DNA of 64,000 nt from Lachnospiraceae bacterium. GTDB lineage: Bacteria > Bacillota > Clostridia > Lachnospirales > Lachnospiraceae. Of this stretch, positions 37,199-46,639 are shown one piece after another (within the stretch, counting starts at the first letter, position 1; each line of letters begins with the position of its first letter). Where the stretch lies: the NCBI GenBank assembly GCA_015057165.1, contig SVEY01000006.1:1-64000 (forward strand). Direction: 5' to 3'. A program made the position numbers and the translations under genes. The notes under the pieces are model-generated. The model saw only the letters and a program-made list of their open reading frames with translations. It was not told the origin of the DNA and searched no databases.

Positions 37199-37708
37199 TC
37201 ACCTGGTAAATGTTATTGTAACATCTCCATTTCCCAGTAATTCCCTCATCTGAGATGCAGACTTATCTGTTATCTTGCCCAGTCTTGTATATGCCCATGA
37301 ATTAGAGCCATAGAAGACAACAATCTGATTGCCTGAATAAAGAACAATGTCCCCTGCGCTAGTTGTAGTCTGCACATCGTTTTTAGGGAGATTTTGTCCA
37401 ATGGAGCCCACCTGTTCAAAGCCTCCATACATTGACATATTAATCGTAAGAGGTTTCTCAGCGGTAAGTTGTTTTAAGGCTTCAACTGACTCATTTTGCT
37501 CCCATGCAACATTTACCATAGTACCATTGATAGACATCTTCATATCCTCAGATACTTGTCCGTTGTCACTAACTGACACTTCCTGAGTTGTATTATCATT
37601 GACTACATTAGAAGTGGCATTGTTTGTCGACTCACTTTGGCAGCTGCAGGCAGTTATGGCAATAGCTGTTATTACAAGTGCTACAAGTAAACTTCCTTTC
37701 TTCATCAT
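37199..37708 (-). CDS. Lipoprotein with cyclophilin-like domain
   Basis: A 169-residue lipoprotein. The signal peptide ends in AITACSC (lipidated Cys near residue 21), then a Ser/Asn/Thr-rich linker (23-53). Residues about 55-169 match the cyclophilin-like beta-barrel family, with GDIVLYSGNQIVVFYGSNSW and YTRLGKI motifs. True prolyl isomerase residues are not evident. AGGAG-type site GGAGGTG precedes the ATG. It is 14 bp upstream of the acetyltransferase gene. Confidence 0.82.
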   Translation of the reverse strand: MMKKGSLLVALVITAIAITACSCQSESTNNATSNVVNDNTTQEVSVSDNGQVSEDMKMSINGTMVNVAWEQNESVEALKQLTAEKPLTINMSMYGGFEQVGSIGQNLPKNDVQTTTSAGDIVLYSGNQIVVFYGSNSWAYTRLGKITDKSASQMRELLGNGDVTITFTR

Positions 37709-37828
37709 TTTGACACCTCCATTATTATGTCTTTGCTTTATGGTTTAATTATAGTTGCAACATTTCATATAATCAAATACTTAATAACTATGGCTTCCTA
37801 TGTCCAAAATGAATAGGAATCACTGCAC

Positions 37829-37860
37829 AAAAAACTCCGAAACATTTCTGCTTCGGAGTT
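37829..37860 (-). terminator. Terminator of the hydrolase/membrane operon
   Basis: AACTCCGAA (37833-37841) pairs with TTCGGAGTT (37852-37860), followed on the minus strand by a run of T. Confidence 0.9.
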
Positions 37861-37882
37861 GTGTCAAGTATATACGTCTTAA

Positions 37883-38806
37883 TTATAATCTATCCTTCAT
37901 AAATCTTGTAGATGCTTTCTCAGCCTGTTCAAGCTGCTCGTCAAAGAATCCATGCTCCCCATCTTTAATTACAACCAGCTCTGCTGATGGGAAGAACTGC
38001 ATGAAATAATTAGTAGAATCAAGGGTTACATCTTCATCAATATCACCCTGAAGCACGATTACATCTTTGTTAAGAGCTCTTATTTTATCCCTGATACCAA
38101 TCTGGCTTAACTCAGTCAGATACTTCTCGCTAACAAGCAAATTATCCCAGTCATATAACTGCCCGTTATCATAGGAAATGTCATTTGGACCACTGTTCCT
38201 AATATTCTCTGTAGGCCCCTGCTTCAACACTTCAGCAGCATAATCTGCCATATAGAAAGCAGGATAAAAGAGAACTACTCCCTTAATCTCATCCTTATGC
38301 TTCTCCGCCACAACAGTTGCAATAAGACCGCCGAAGCTCTGACCACTTATGAAAATGTTGTTATTGTCATAGGCGTCATTCTTCTCAACGTAGTCTAATA
38401 CAATCTCATAGTCAGTTATCTCTGTAAATGCTGTCATCTCCGAGGAGTGTACAGAAGTTGAGCTATTGCGAGAGCCTCCAACAAAGTCGAATACTATTAC
38501 CGCAAATCCTTTGTTGCCGTAATACTCCGCTACATCCTCACAATTCTCCATTGTACTGTTATAACCATGAGATACAATAATTACAGGATGGGTTGGCATC
38601 CCATCTCTTGGTGTGAAAATCCTAGCGTTGAAATCATAATCACTTCCGTTCGTTGAGGACTTTGGAGTCTGAAAAACCATATCAGTAATTATTGGTTTGC
38701 TAAATGAAATACCACAATAGACGGCTATGCCCAAAGTTGCCGCAAGCACGATACTAATAAATGTAATTACAATGACTGATGTAATTTTATAAGCTTTTTT
38801 ATTCAT
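37883..38806 (-). CDS. Membrane-anchored alpha/beta hydrolase
   Basis: A 307-residue serine hydrolase. An N-terminal hydrophobic segment (about 8-32) anchors or exports it. The fold is alpha/beta hydrolase: oxyanion region VIIVSHGYNST, nucleophile elbow ISGQSFGG, the Asp in GDIDEDVT and the catalytic His in DGEHGFF near the end. Substrate unknown; it resembles dipeptidyl-peptidase or dienelactone hydrolase types. The ATG at 38806 follows GAGGAGAGG and overlaps the upstream gene by 8 bp. Confidence 0.85.
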   Translation of the reverse strand: MNKKAYKITSVIVITFISIVLAATLGIAVYCGISFSKPIITDMVFQTPKSSTNGSDYDFNARIFTPRDGMPTHPVIIVSHGYNSTMENCEDVAEYYGNKGFAVIVFDFVGGSRNSSTSVHSSEMTAFTEITDYEIVLDYVEKNDAYDNNNIFISGQSFGGLIATVVAEKHKDEIKGVVLFYPAFYMADYAAEVLKQGPTENIRNSGPNDISYDNGQLYDWDNLLVSEKYLTELSQIGIRDKIRALNKDVIVLQGDIDEDVTLDSTNYFMQFFPSAELVVIKDGEHGFFDEQLEQAEKASTRFMKDRL

Positions 38807-39533
38807 AATCCTCTCCTCTCTTGGCCACGTTCTTGAACCAGAGCCAGTAGGCCTTGCGGTTCCATACAGACATGAAATGGGCAAGCACCCCGGCGCCAAT
38901 ATATGCAAGAACAAATAGTCCTATCATGGCGAACTTGCCACCCATATTCTCAAAATTCAGGAAATCATAAGGTATATATTCCTTCGTCAACACACCTGTT
39001 CCTATCATTGTTACTATTATTATAAGATATATAATTACAAAGCTTGTGCCAAATGATAATTCCAACAAGCTAAGCTTCCTTATGGGAGAATCATTATTAA
39101 TAAATGAAAGGATTGTAAGAACCGGAATACATATATGCATAAAAAACATATCTATTCTTGCAATATGCATGTGTGTAGGGAAGAAAGGAAGCTGACTAAT
39201 AAGTACAACTATAATTATTATTCCTTCCGTAACAGCAGAGGACAGTCTAAGCAGATACACTACCTTCCTTGACACCTCTGTCTTCCTAATCAATTCATAC
39301 ACATTACAGGCAACAACAATTATCGTAAGAATTGTTGTATAAATCGTTCCGTCAACTGTCATCCAGCGAAATGTCATGATACCATCATTATCAAATTCAT
39401 AGGTATAGATAACAGAGAATACTCCCATAAATATAATGATAATACTGCATATCATATTGGCAATCTTCTTCGCTCTGTATCGGTTGACAAAATCCTTCAT
39501 TCTATTTTCAAGCTCACGAACCGAATCACTCAT
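38799..39533 (-). CDS. Pr6Pr family six-helix membrane protein
   Basis: A 244-residue protein with six membrane helices. The pattern, with a conserved aromatic-rich helix 2 and a His in the helix 3-4 loop (FMHICIPVL), matches the Pr6Pr (FAR-17a/AIG1-like) family, which includes eukaryotic lipid hydrolases. Bacterial function is not established. It overlaps the alpha/beta hydrolase gene by 8 bp. Confidence 0.7.
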   Translation of the reverse strand: MSDSVRELENRMKDFVNRYRAKKIANMICSIIIIFMGVFSVIYTYEFDNDGIMTFRWMTVDGTIYTTILTIIVVACNVYELIRKTEVSRKVVYLLRLSSAVTEGIIIIVVLISQLPFFPTHMHIARIDMFFMHICIPVLTILSFINNDSPIRKLSLLELSFGTSFVIIYLIIIVTMIGTGVLTKEYIPYDFLNFENMGGKFAMIGLFVLAYIGAGVLAHFMSVWNRKAYWLWFKNVAKRGEDYE

Positions 39534-39566
39534 ATATTTAATCCTTTCGCCTTATACGAAATAATT

Positions 39567-40640
39567 CTAGAAGTATCTCTTAAGTGGTGTCTTAGAGAAT
39601 AATAATATTATAAGCCATGTAATGAATACAATCAAAACTAAATATATCATCATTAATCCTATCATCATTGGATAATCCATTAAGTTATAATTGCTATCTC
39701 CTACAATATGTGATAGTGACGGTATGTTAAGCATTGGTAAAATAACCAGGTTAAGAAAATATATCACTCCCTGATGAAGTATAAAATAAATAAGGGAATG
39801 CCTTCCAAAGAATTCCACAAACCGAGACCTCAGAATAATTGACATAATCATAAATGCAAATATCCCCATAAAAGCACTTATATAAGTAAACGGCAGAAAT
39901 CCATATTGACAAAAATACATATCAAGATTTTCTCCACTTATATAATGTGTAAGAAGGTTGAAAAAAATATTGCCAAGAAGTAAAAAAGCAAATAATAATA
40001 TAGCCCTACTCTTCTTCATGTTGGTAATCCAAGATACACATTTTCCATTATCCGAAAGCAGATGGCCCACATAGAAGAAAGGCAGTGCCATAAGAACTGT
40101 ATCAATATTCCATATCAGGGGCTTGCCGCCGAAGTGATAATATATGGCGCCGGTGATAAGTAGAAGTAATATTATGGCAACCTGCACCCACCTATGCTTC
40201 TCTTTCAATATAAAGTACATAACAACATTTACAAGGAAAATCATGGCAAGATACCATATGACCTGATACCTTATCTGGATTATGTAATTATATAATTCCT
40301 GTAGCAGGGCATAGAAATAATCTGCCAGCGAAAATGGGCTATATGAGCCACCAGCGAAGGTGGCGTTATAGAATGCTATTACTATAGGAAATGGTAGTCC
40401 GAACATAAGATAAGGAATTAGAAGGGATTTAAATCTGTGTGTTATAAATTCCTTAAATGAGTTATAGCTTTTGAATAGATAACCAGATACGAATATAAAT
40501 AGCGGAATACTAAAGGAATATACAAAATCCCCTATGTAGGTATAGGGCACGAGATGCCCTATCATAACGGCAAGGATGGCAACACCTTTAAGCATATCTA
40601 CCCATACTATTCTATTGTCAGAAGAATAGGCCTTATTCAA
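39567..40640 (-). CDS. Acyltransferase 3 family membrane protein
   Basis: A 357-residue integral membrane protein with about ten helices, of the acyltransferase-3 family that O-acetylates cell-envelope polysaccharides. The start (RIVWVDMLKGVAILAVMIGH) contains the family's conserved D and H, and IPLFIFVSGYLF follows. Most likely it modifies an exopolysaccharide or cell-wall sugar. It is in the same run as the YwaF-like and Pr6Pr genes. Confidence 0.88.
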   Translation of the reverse strand: MNKAYSSDNRIVWVDMLKGVAILAVMIGHLVPYTYIGDFVYSFSIPLFIFVSGYLFKSYNSFKEFITHRFKSLLIPYLMFGLPFPIVIAFYNATFAGGSYSPFSLADYFYALLQELYNYIIQIRYQVIWYLAMIFLVNVVMYFILKEKHRWVQVAIILLLLITGAIYYHFGGKPLIWNIDTVLMALPFFYVGHLLSDNGKCVSWITNMKKSRAILLFAFLLLGNIFFNLLTHYISGENLDMYFCQYGFLPFTYISAFMGIFAFMIMSIILRSRFVEFFGRHSLIYFILHQGVIYFLNLVILPMLNIPSLSHIVGDSNYNLMDYPMMIGLMMIYLVLIVFITWLIILLFSKTPLKRYF

Positions 40641-40670
40641 ACTACTAATCCCCTTTTCTAAATTGAATTA

Positions 40671-41480
40671 CTAATATTTCTTCTTAATAATCTTACAGAA
40701 AATCACAAACATTATAGTCATAAGTCCCACAAGTATAACATCCCTTATGGCAATATATGCAATCCATTGCCACTTCTCCGTTAGTACGAGTCCCACCGGG
40801 TTGACATAAGACGAGAAGAAATTAATCTTATGTGTTACGCCCACAAGCTGATCATTAACATATACCTTCTCTGAAAGAACACTGTTAAGGTAAAATGTTG
40901 GTATATCAAAGGCAAATGCTCCTATGATTGCTGTCTTAAGGTCTGAAAAAGCAATGTTAGTTTCTTTGCTTAATCCTATGTAAATACTTAAGACGCTAAT
41001 CATTGAGTGATACAGGAAGAATTGCCATACTCTTGGGGACAACATATAGTCAGCAAAGTCTGTATAATATACCGAAAGTGATGCAAGAGGAATTGCAATT
41101 ACTCCGCCGATTCCAGTGGCAAACATCATAACATATAAGAAATGTTTAACCTTCTCGCTAGATGCCAGAAGACAAATGGCCATAAAGAAAAGTTGCAAAC
41201 TACACATTTCAAAAGGTAAATGCTCCACTCCCAGAATAGGAGTATAGGCTCCGCTATAATTATAGCCTAATGTACCATCTTCCTTAACAAATGTATCATT
41301 AATAAATGGGACAATCTCACTTACAGAAAAGAATTTGATAACCTCAGATACTATACCAATACACAGGCAAACCTTAAGCATGCGGTTCATTGAAGGGCGA
41401 AGATACCTGCACAGTATTACCCCAACAACTATTAAAATTAAAGAAATAATTATCCAAACTATATGCGCTGTCTGAAACAT
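40671..41480 (-). CDS. YwaF-like membrane protein
   Basis: A 269-residue protein with about seven membrane helices. The motif HLPFEMCSLQLFFMAICLL and the late NFFSSYVNPVGL segment resemble the YwaF/TIGR02206 family of unknown function. The ATG at 41480 is chosen because GGGAGGGG lies directly upstream; an in-frame start at 41516 falls inside the preceding terminator. It begins the run of five genes to 37883. Confidence 0.7.
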   Translation of the reverse strand: MFQTAHIVWIIISLILIVVGVILCRYLRPSMNRMLKVCLCIGIVSEVIKFFSVSEIVPFINDTFVKEDGTLGYNYSGAYTPILGVEHLPFEMCSLQLFFMAICLLASSEKVKHFLYVMMFATGIGGVIAIPLASLSVYYTDFADYMLSPRVWQFFLYHSMISVLSIYIGLSKETNIAFSDLKTAIIGAFAFDIPTFYLNSVLSEKVYVNDQLVGVTHKINFFSSYVNPVGLVLTEKWQWIAYIAIRDVILVGLMTIMFVIFCKIIKKKY

Positions 41481-41507
41481 AAGCCCCTCCCAAACATTTA
41501 CAGAGAA

Positions 41508-41530
41508 AAGCCACACATTGCGTGTGGCTT
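41508..41530 (-). terminator. Terminator of the AIM24 gene
   Basis: AAGCCACAC (41508-41516) pairs with GTGTGGCTT (41522-41530), followed on the minus strand by TTTTCTC. Confidence 0.78.
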
Positions 41531-41541
41531 AAAGAACTATT

Positions 41542-42240
41542 CTAGTAACTTGATTTATCTGGTAGATATGTTCCAATAGCATCAGCTAGCGAATGAAGAT
41601 TTCTAGTCTGAATTAGAACTTTACCTGAGCCATGGAATTTATTAACAATTCCTTCACCTGTCTTAAATCCAAATGTTCCTGAAGCAATCTCCATATGATA
41701 ATCAAGATTTCTATCCCAGGCAACTACATGCTCGTTATCAATTGTAAGCGGTTTATCTGGTGTTACTTCAAGTTCAACAAGATCACCAAATGCTGTAGCA
41801 AGCAAATCTCCTTGACCTTCTGTCTCCATAACGAATAAACCACCAGTGTTAGCAAGTAATGCCTTACCAAGATCCTGCTTTTTCATATTGTAGAACACAC
41901 TGCTTTCACAAGCTAAGAATGCACCATTATTAAGTCTATATTGAGTAGTACCAACTTCCAACTTAACAATCTTACCAGGACATGCAGGTGCAACTGCAAT
42001 TACAGCATCATTAGAAGATCCTGTAGCTTCTGTAATGAACATACTTTCACCACTTGTCATACTTCTTCCAATAGCTCCAAGTACACCACCAAGACCTGAT
42101 TTCTTAGAATTCATCTTACCCTCAAGGGAAACATCCTGCATGTAAACCATACAGCCTCGATCCATTCTAATCATTTCCCCTTGATTAAGCTTTACTTCAG
42201 CGATAGGATTATCGCTATCCCCAATAATTGTGTAATTCAT
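41542..42240 (-). CDS. AIM24 family protein (TIGR00266)
   Basis: A 232-residue beta-rich protein of the AIM24/TIGR00266 family. Typical segments are GEMIRMDRGCMVYMQDVSLE near the start, then SGLGGVLGAIGRSMTSGES and GFKTGEGIVNKFHGSGKVLI near the end. The family probably forms double-stranded beta-helix barrels; the role is unknown. AGGAGG precedes the ATG. It follows the MATE-HATPase gene by about 47 bp. Confidence 0.88.
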   Translation of the reverse strand: MNYTIIGDSDNPIAEVKLNQGEMIRMDRGCMVYMQDVSLEGKMNSKKSGLGGVLGAIGRSMTSGESMFITEATGSSNDAVIAVAPACPGKIVKLEVGTTQYRLNNGAFLACESSVFYNMKKQDLGKALLANTGGLFVMETEGQGDLLATAFGDLVELEVTPDKPLTIDNEHVVAWDRNLDYHMEIASGTFGFKTGEGIVNKFHGSGKVLIQTRNLHSLADAIGTYLPDKSSY

Positions 42241-42287
42241 ACGTCTCCTCCTTTAATAATCTTAATAACGTGATTATAACATAATCA

Positions 42288-44072
42288 TTAGATTTCTACT
42301 ATGAGATTATTCATATCAAAACTATTAGTATATGCAACATTCTTTGCTAATTGCATAACAATATGAAGTCCCATGCTATTAGTCTTATCACCTTCTCTAC
42401 TTACAATATCATAGTAAGCCTTAGGGTCAAATTGACTGCAGTTGTCTTTTACACTTATTGTAATGGTATCATCGCAAAATATTACTCTTACGATTATTAT
42501 ATTATCTTTCTTTTCATCAAATCCATGTTCTATTACATTAAGAGATACTTCTTCTATAATAAGTCTTGCATAATGTTTTCTTTTATCATCTATACCCCTC
42601 TCACCGCAGATTCTCTCAACCTCTTTAGAAGCTAACACACATTCTTCAACAGTATTAGCCGAAGTTGAATAGATGTCCTTATCAGCAATATCATCATTAT
42701 CTGGAAGAAACAGCATTATATCGAAACCCCGACGATGGGTCTTAAGAGAGATTATCTTGGCATATATGAGATGAGTAATAAGAATAAGTACATAGCATAT
42801 GGTATAAGACATGAACAATCCATCCGTCCCAAATAATCTGACTAGTAAGAATGAGAATAATCCCGTATATATTATATTTCCTAATATATTAGTTATAGAT
42901 GCATATTGTCGTCGTCCTACAGCCTGAGTATGCTTCTTAATTACGCAGGTTATTCCATTGATTACAAAACTAAATGAAACAATCGCTATTGCTCTTGATG
43001 CTTCTTCAAGAAATACTACGTCGTTATTATCTGAAAACATCATAGCTATCTGAGGAGATAGAATAATTGTAAGAACAGTTACAACAAATAATATAATTAC
43101 AGTTGATATCAAAGCCAATTTCAGAAGATATCGCATGCCTTTAATGTCTTTCTCACCATATAGTATCCCTTCGAATAACAAGGTTACATCTCCGCATCCA
43201 CCCATAATCGCATCAGTTATATTCGTGTAACTATTAACTACTACAATCACAGCAAGTATAACAGGATCAAGATAATTAATTGTAATATAATTTATTATTA
43301 ATACTTTCAATACCAAGCTTCCATAATAGGAAAAAGAAGGCAGACCGTCTCTAATAATCATTGATAATTCATTAAAGCGAAATCCCAAGATAGAGAACTT
43401 GAACATTTTAGAAAAACGCAAAAAATAAACGATAGCAATAATACATACTGCGATATTGGCAACAGATGTGGCAATTGCTACCCCAAACAATCCTGCATCA
43501 ATCACATATATACTAATAATATCACCTAATACGTTGATTATAAGATTAACTATGGACAATAGGATAATTAATTTCTTCTTTCCCTCAATTTGAAGAAGAG
43601 ACATCATAACTCCCGTTAGAAAAATAAATGGCACTCCAATCACGTATCCACGTATATATGAAGAGGTACCTTGAATCTGACCATTTATTTCACTACTTGC
43701 CCCAAGTAATGTGGCAATCTGAGTTGAAAAGACCATAAGAACCACTGAGAGAACAATAGAAAAAATAATAGCTGAAAAAAAGGCTGTCTGTGTTAAAGGC
43801 TTAACCCTTCTCGTATCTCCCCATCCAAGCATATGGGAACAATTAATCTGTGTTCCAATAGAAAAAACCATACTAATTGCCACAACAAAGGCACTTATAG
43901 GAAGAAACAGTGCATATGCTTCTAGCGCACCAATTCCAATGCCTGCTCCTATAAACATGCTATCAATTAAGTTATTAATTGGTTGCACAAGACTATTAAT
44001 TATATTAACTGCCATAAGTTGCAAGAATAGCTTTTTTAAAAACAAATTCCATGTAGGATTATTTCTTTTCAT
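42288..44072 (-). CDS. MATE transporter fused to a HATPase domain
   Basis: A 594-residue fusion. Residues about 15-445 are a twelve-helix MATE transporter. Residues about 460-594 are a GHKL ATPase of the RsbW/SpoIIAB-like type with an intact N box (EEVSLNVIEHGF), G1 box (DNCSQFDP) and G2 box (SMGLHIVMQLA). A partner-switch kinase attached to a pump suggests that transport is controlled by STAS binding or that the domain senses ATP (inference). Two STAS proteins and two SpoIIE phosphatases are encoded in the window. It is the third gene of an operon with two redox genes. Confidence 0.92.
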   Translation of the reverse strand: MKRNNPTWNLFLKKLFLQLMAVNIINSLVQPINNLIDSMFIGAGIGIGALEAYALFLPISAFVVAISMVFSIGTQINCSHMLGWGDTRRVKPLTQTAFFSAIIFSIVLSVVLMVFSTQIATLLGASSEINGQIQGTSSYIRGYVIGVPFIFLTGVMMSLLQIEGKKKLIILLSIVNLIINVLGDIISIYVIDAGLFGVAIATSVANIAVCIIAIVYFLRFSKMFKFSILGFRFNELSMIIRDGLPSFSYYGSLVLKVLIINYITINYLDPVILAVIVVVNSYTNITDAIMGGCGDVTLLFEGILYGEKDIKGMRYLLKLALISTVIILFVVTVLTIILSPQIAMMFSDNNDVVFLEEASRAIAIVSFSFVINGITCVIKKHTQAVGRRQYASITNILGNIIYTGLFSFLLVRLFGTDGLFMSYTICYVLILITHLIYAKIISLKTHRRGFDIMLFLPDNDDIADKDIYSTSANTVEECVLASKEVERICGERGIDDKRKHYARLIIEEVSLNVIEHGFDEKKDNIIIVRVIFCDDTITISVKDNCSQFDPKAYYDIVSREGDKTNSMGLHIVMQLAKNVAYTNSFDMNNLIVEI

Positions 44073-44083
44073 TAATTGTAAAC

Positions 44084-45361
44084 TTATACCTTTCCGTTGA
44101 ACACATTAGTAAGTCCTAACCTTTCAACCCTGTCTCTAATCTTATCCTTGTCTGTCTCATACAAAGATCTATCTTGCATCAATGTAAAAAATGTTCCACC
44201 AGAAAATGTATAACGCTCATCATACTTTCCTTGTTCCACAAAATTCTTATGCGAATGTGATATGATAAGTCCTACAGCTAAAGAATCTGGAATTGTCAAA
44301 AGTTCACTATCATTTATATATTGTACTGCATTATATCCTGCAACAGCGCCTGTTACAATAGCTTCAGTATGTCCGATTAATGGTGCACCCTTTTCTCCAG
44401 CACCAAACAGATTATTAACTCCTTTAACCTGCATTGTATCAACACAAGGTGCAACCGCCATATAACGTATAGAATTACCTCGTCCTGCAGAATAGGGATC
44501 AATATAATGCGCTTTCTCAAGCCCTTCTATTCTGTGTAACTTATCAATAGGATAATAGCTTGTCATAAGCTTTGCTGTACCAGTATCTAATAGAATAATA
44601 TTCTCACTGTATTCTTTGAGCGCATACTGCTTACAAGCCTTTCTCTTAAGCTTGTCATAGTCAATATCCTCCTCAGGAATACTTAATACTACTACACCAT
44701 CCTTCTCTAATGTCTCTCTTACTGAATCACTTAGGCTACTTTTACTTATCTTGCACGCACCGGAGAATACACCATAAGTACCATCTGCTCTTCTTCCCAC
44801 CAAGTCTTTGACGCCACATTTCGCACTAAGACTAACGCGAGGTCCATAAGTAGGACATCTCTGTATACACATAGAACAACCATTACCATATCTAAGGCAA
44901 TTACCCATAGGACCAGATGAACCTGTAGCATCTATGAACACGTCACCTTCTACATGACTTGCATCATTAAGCACAACCGCTGATATCCTACTATCCTTAC
45001 ATATAACATCGCATACATGAGTCGTTAATCTAACGTCAATCCCGAAGTCTAGAACTAAATGTCTAACAACCGGTTCTATTCTATCAACATTGTATAATGA
45101 GGCATGTCTATGTCCTGGAAATTCAATTCCAACATGCTCTGCACAACTATCCATGGCTTGGAACAATTCCCCTGCTCCAAGAGCTATCATTTCTTCTGCG
45201 GCAGTAAATCTTCCATTATTTCTGTATATTCCACCAACATTTCCTGCGCCCAATAATAGATCAGTCTTCTCAATTAAAATAACATCAGCTCCTGCTTTCT
45301 TAGCGCATATGGCTGCAGAAACACCTGACCATCCTCCGCCAACTACTATTACTCTTTTCAT
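44084..45361 (-). CDS. FAD-dependent oxidoreductase, Cys-rich
   Basis: A 425-residue flavoprotein. The FAD-binding Rossmann motif is VGGGWSGVSAAICAKKAGAD (5-24), followed by E32 and a GGIYRNNG loop. A Cys-rich insert (CSMCIQRCPTYGPR, then AKCGV) near 155-190 may bind an Fe-S cluster or act in redox. It resembles the FAD_oxidored family that reduces unsaturated or disulfide substrates; the substrate is unknown. It sits between the FNR-like reductase (22 bp upstream) and the MATE-HATPase gene (11 bp downstream). Confidence 0.85.
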   Translation of the reverse strand: MKRVIVVGGGWSGVSAAICAKKAGADVILIEKTDLLLGAGNVGGIYRNNGRFTAAEEMIALGAGELFQAMDSCAEHVGIEFPGHRHASLYNVDRIEPVVRHLVLDFGIDVRLTTHVCDVICKDSRISAVVLNDASHVEGDVFIDATGSSGPMGNCLRYGNGCSMCIQRCPTYGPRVSLSAKCGVKDLVGRRADGTYGVFSGACKISKSSLSDSVRETLEKDGVVVLSIPEEDIDYDKLKRKACKQYALKEYSENIILLDTGTAKLMTSYYPIDKLHRIEGLEKAHYIDPYSAGRGNSIRYMAVAPCVDTMQVKGVNNLFGAGEKGAPLIGHTEAIVTGAVAGYNAVQYINDSELLTIPDSLAVGLIISHSHKNFVEQGKYDERYTFSGGTFFTLMQDRSLYETDKDKIRDRVERLGLTNVFNGKV

Positions 45362-45382
45362 TATCCCTATCTCCTATATCTA

Positions 45383-46366
45383 TTACTCTAAGACTATTTT
45401 TTTAATTTCATCAATCTCAAGTTGCTTCTTACATAGATGCACCGAATGATTAGCACCTATATCCTTAGTACATGCACCACATACGCCTTCGCCACAACAT
45501 AATTTCGCATTATTTATAAATGTAATACGAGAATTATATCCTATTCTTTCAAGTTCTCTTATACTCTTTTTTATCAAATAGTCAGATAGTCCCATATGAA
45601 TAAGCTTACACCCATTACTTAACATTTCACCAAGAATACCACGATACTCTTCTGTTAAATCTCCCGATTCATCACATGCTTTAAATTCGTTAACTTCCAT
45701 ATCATATAATTTCTTTATTAAGAATATAAGCCTGTTATCAAAATCCCCCGTATCTATATAAATCTTAACTTCGTTGTTATTCCTTCTTAAGTCTTCAATT
45801 ACATGTATAGAGGGCATGAATCCAATACCTTTGCAAAATACATAAGCCTTACTATTATTAAACCCTTCAATCTCTCTTCTCCCCATTACACCATTATAAT
45901 ATGGGCCACGCAAGGTTATGCAATCGCCTACTTTCAAATCTTTGAATTTCGAAGTTTTAACTCCTCTAATCTTAATTAAAACTGCTAAAGTATTAACATT
46001 AATGTCATCATACATAACCGACAAAGGAACATCATAAAATGTGCTGCTATTAAGACGCATAAAAACATATGTCCCAACATCCCTATTCATAAATGGGGTT
46101 ATATCCGGAACTACAAATCTTATAAACTTAAGTTCATCTCTGAATTCTCTGACATATGTAATCTTTCCTTCTATATCAGGTCGGTGTGCTTTAGCTTTGC
46201 CCCCATTATTGATTAGTTCCTGCTCTATACAATATGACACTGTATCCGTACAATCACATGTTGCCTCACCCCTATTCATGGAGCATACTATACATTTTCC
46301 TTCTTCTGCCAATTCACATGGACATGTGTCAGATGCGTAATTAGAACACTTTGTATAATACTTCAT
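45383..46366 (-). CDS. PyrK-like ferredoxin reductase with [2Fe-2S] site
   Basis: A 327-residue FAD/NAD(P)-binding reductase related to dihydroorotate dehydrogenase electron-transfer subunit PyrK and sulfide dehydrogenase-like proteins. The first 45 residues are Cys-rich (CSNYASDTCPC...CIVCSM...CDC). Residues about 65-165 form an FNR-type FAD domain and 165-285 an NAD domain. The C-terminal CGEGVCGACTKDI...C motif binds [2Fe-2S]. It should pass electrons to the flavoprotein encoded next, in one operon. Confidence 0.85.
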   Translation of the reverse strand: MKYYTKCSNYASDTCPCELAEEGKCIVCSMNRGEATCDCTDTVSYCIEQELINNGGKAKAHRPDIEGKITYVREFRDELKFIRFVVPDITPFMNRDVGTYVFMRLNSSTFYDVPLSVMYDDINVNTLAVLIKIRGVKTSKFKDLKVGDCITLRGPYYNGVMGRREIEGFNNSKAYVFCKGIGFMPSIHVIEDLRRNNNEVKIYIDTGDFDNRLIFLIKKLYDMEVNEFKACDESGDLTEEYRGILGEMLSNGCKLIHMGLSDYLIKKSIRELERIGYNSRITFINNAKLCCGEGVCGACTKDIGANHSVHLCKKQLEIDEIKKIVLE

Positions 46367-46639
46367 ATAATTTATCCTTCCAGGTTTAATATCGAATCAA
46401 ATCCAGTTTGTTCTAGATATTCTACATGATAGCATTATTATAGCACATTATTTTGTAATTGTGACTTTTCAATATAGTATACAATTTTGTACCATAGTTA
46501 TTTATTTCTTCAGGGCTGATCTGCCATATCGATTCTAATCGCTTGTCAAATGCGACTTTTTTTATATATATTATTCTTTTTTTAAATATAAATCTTTTTT
46601 TGTGAAAAATAACCTATAAAGAATTATTATAATAACAAT

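Noticed and set aside
46551..46560. TGCGACTTTT upstream of the CmpB-like gene as a seventh regulon element
   Set aside because: The second box (TATACAC) is absent 23 bp away and the last two bases of GCGACAT differ.
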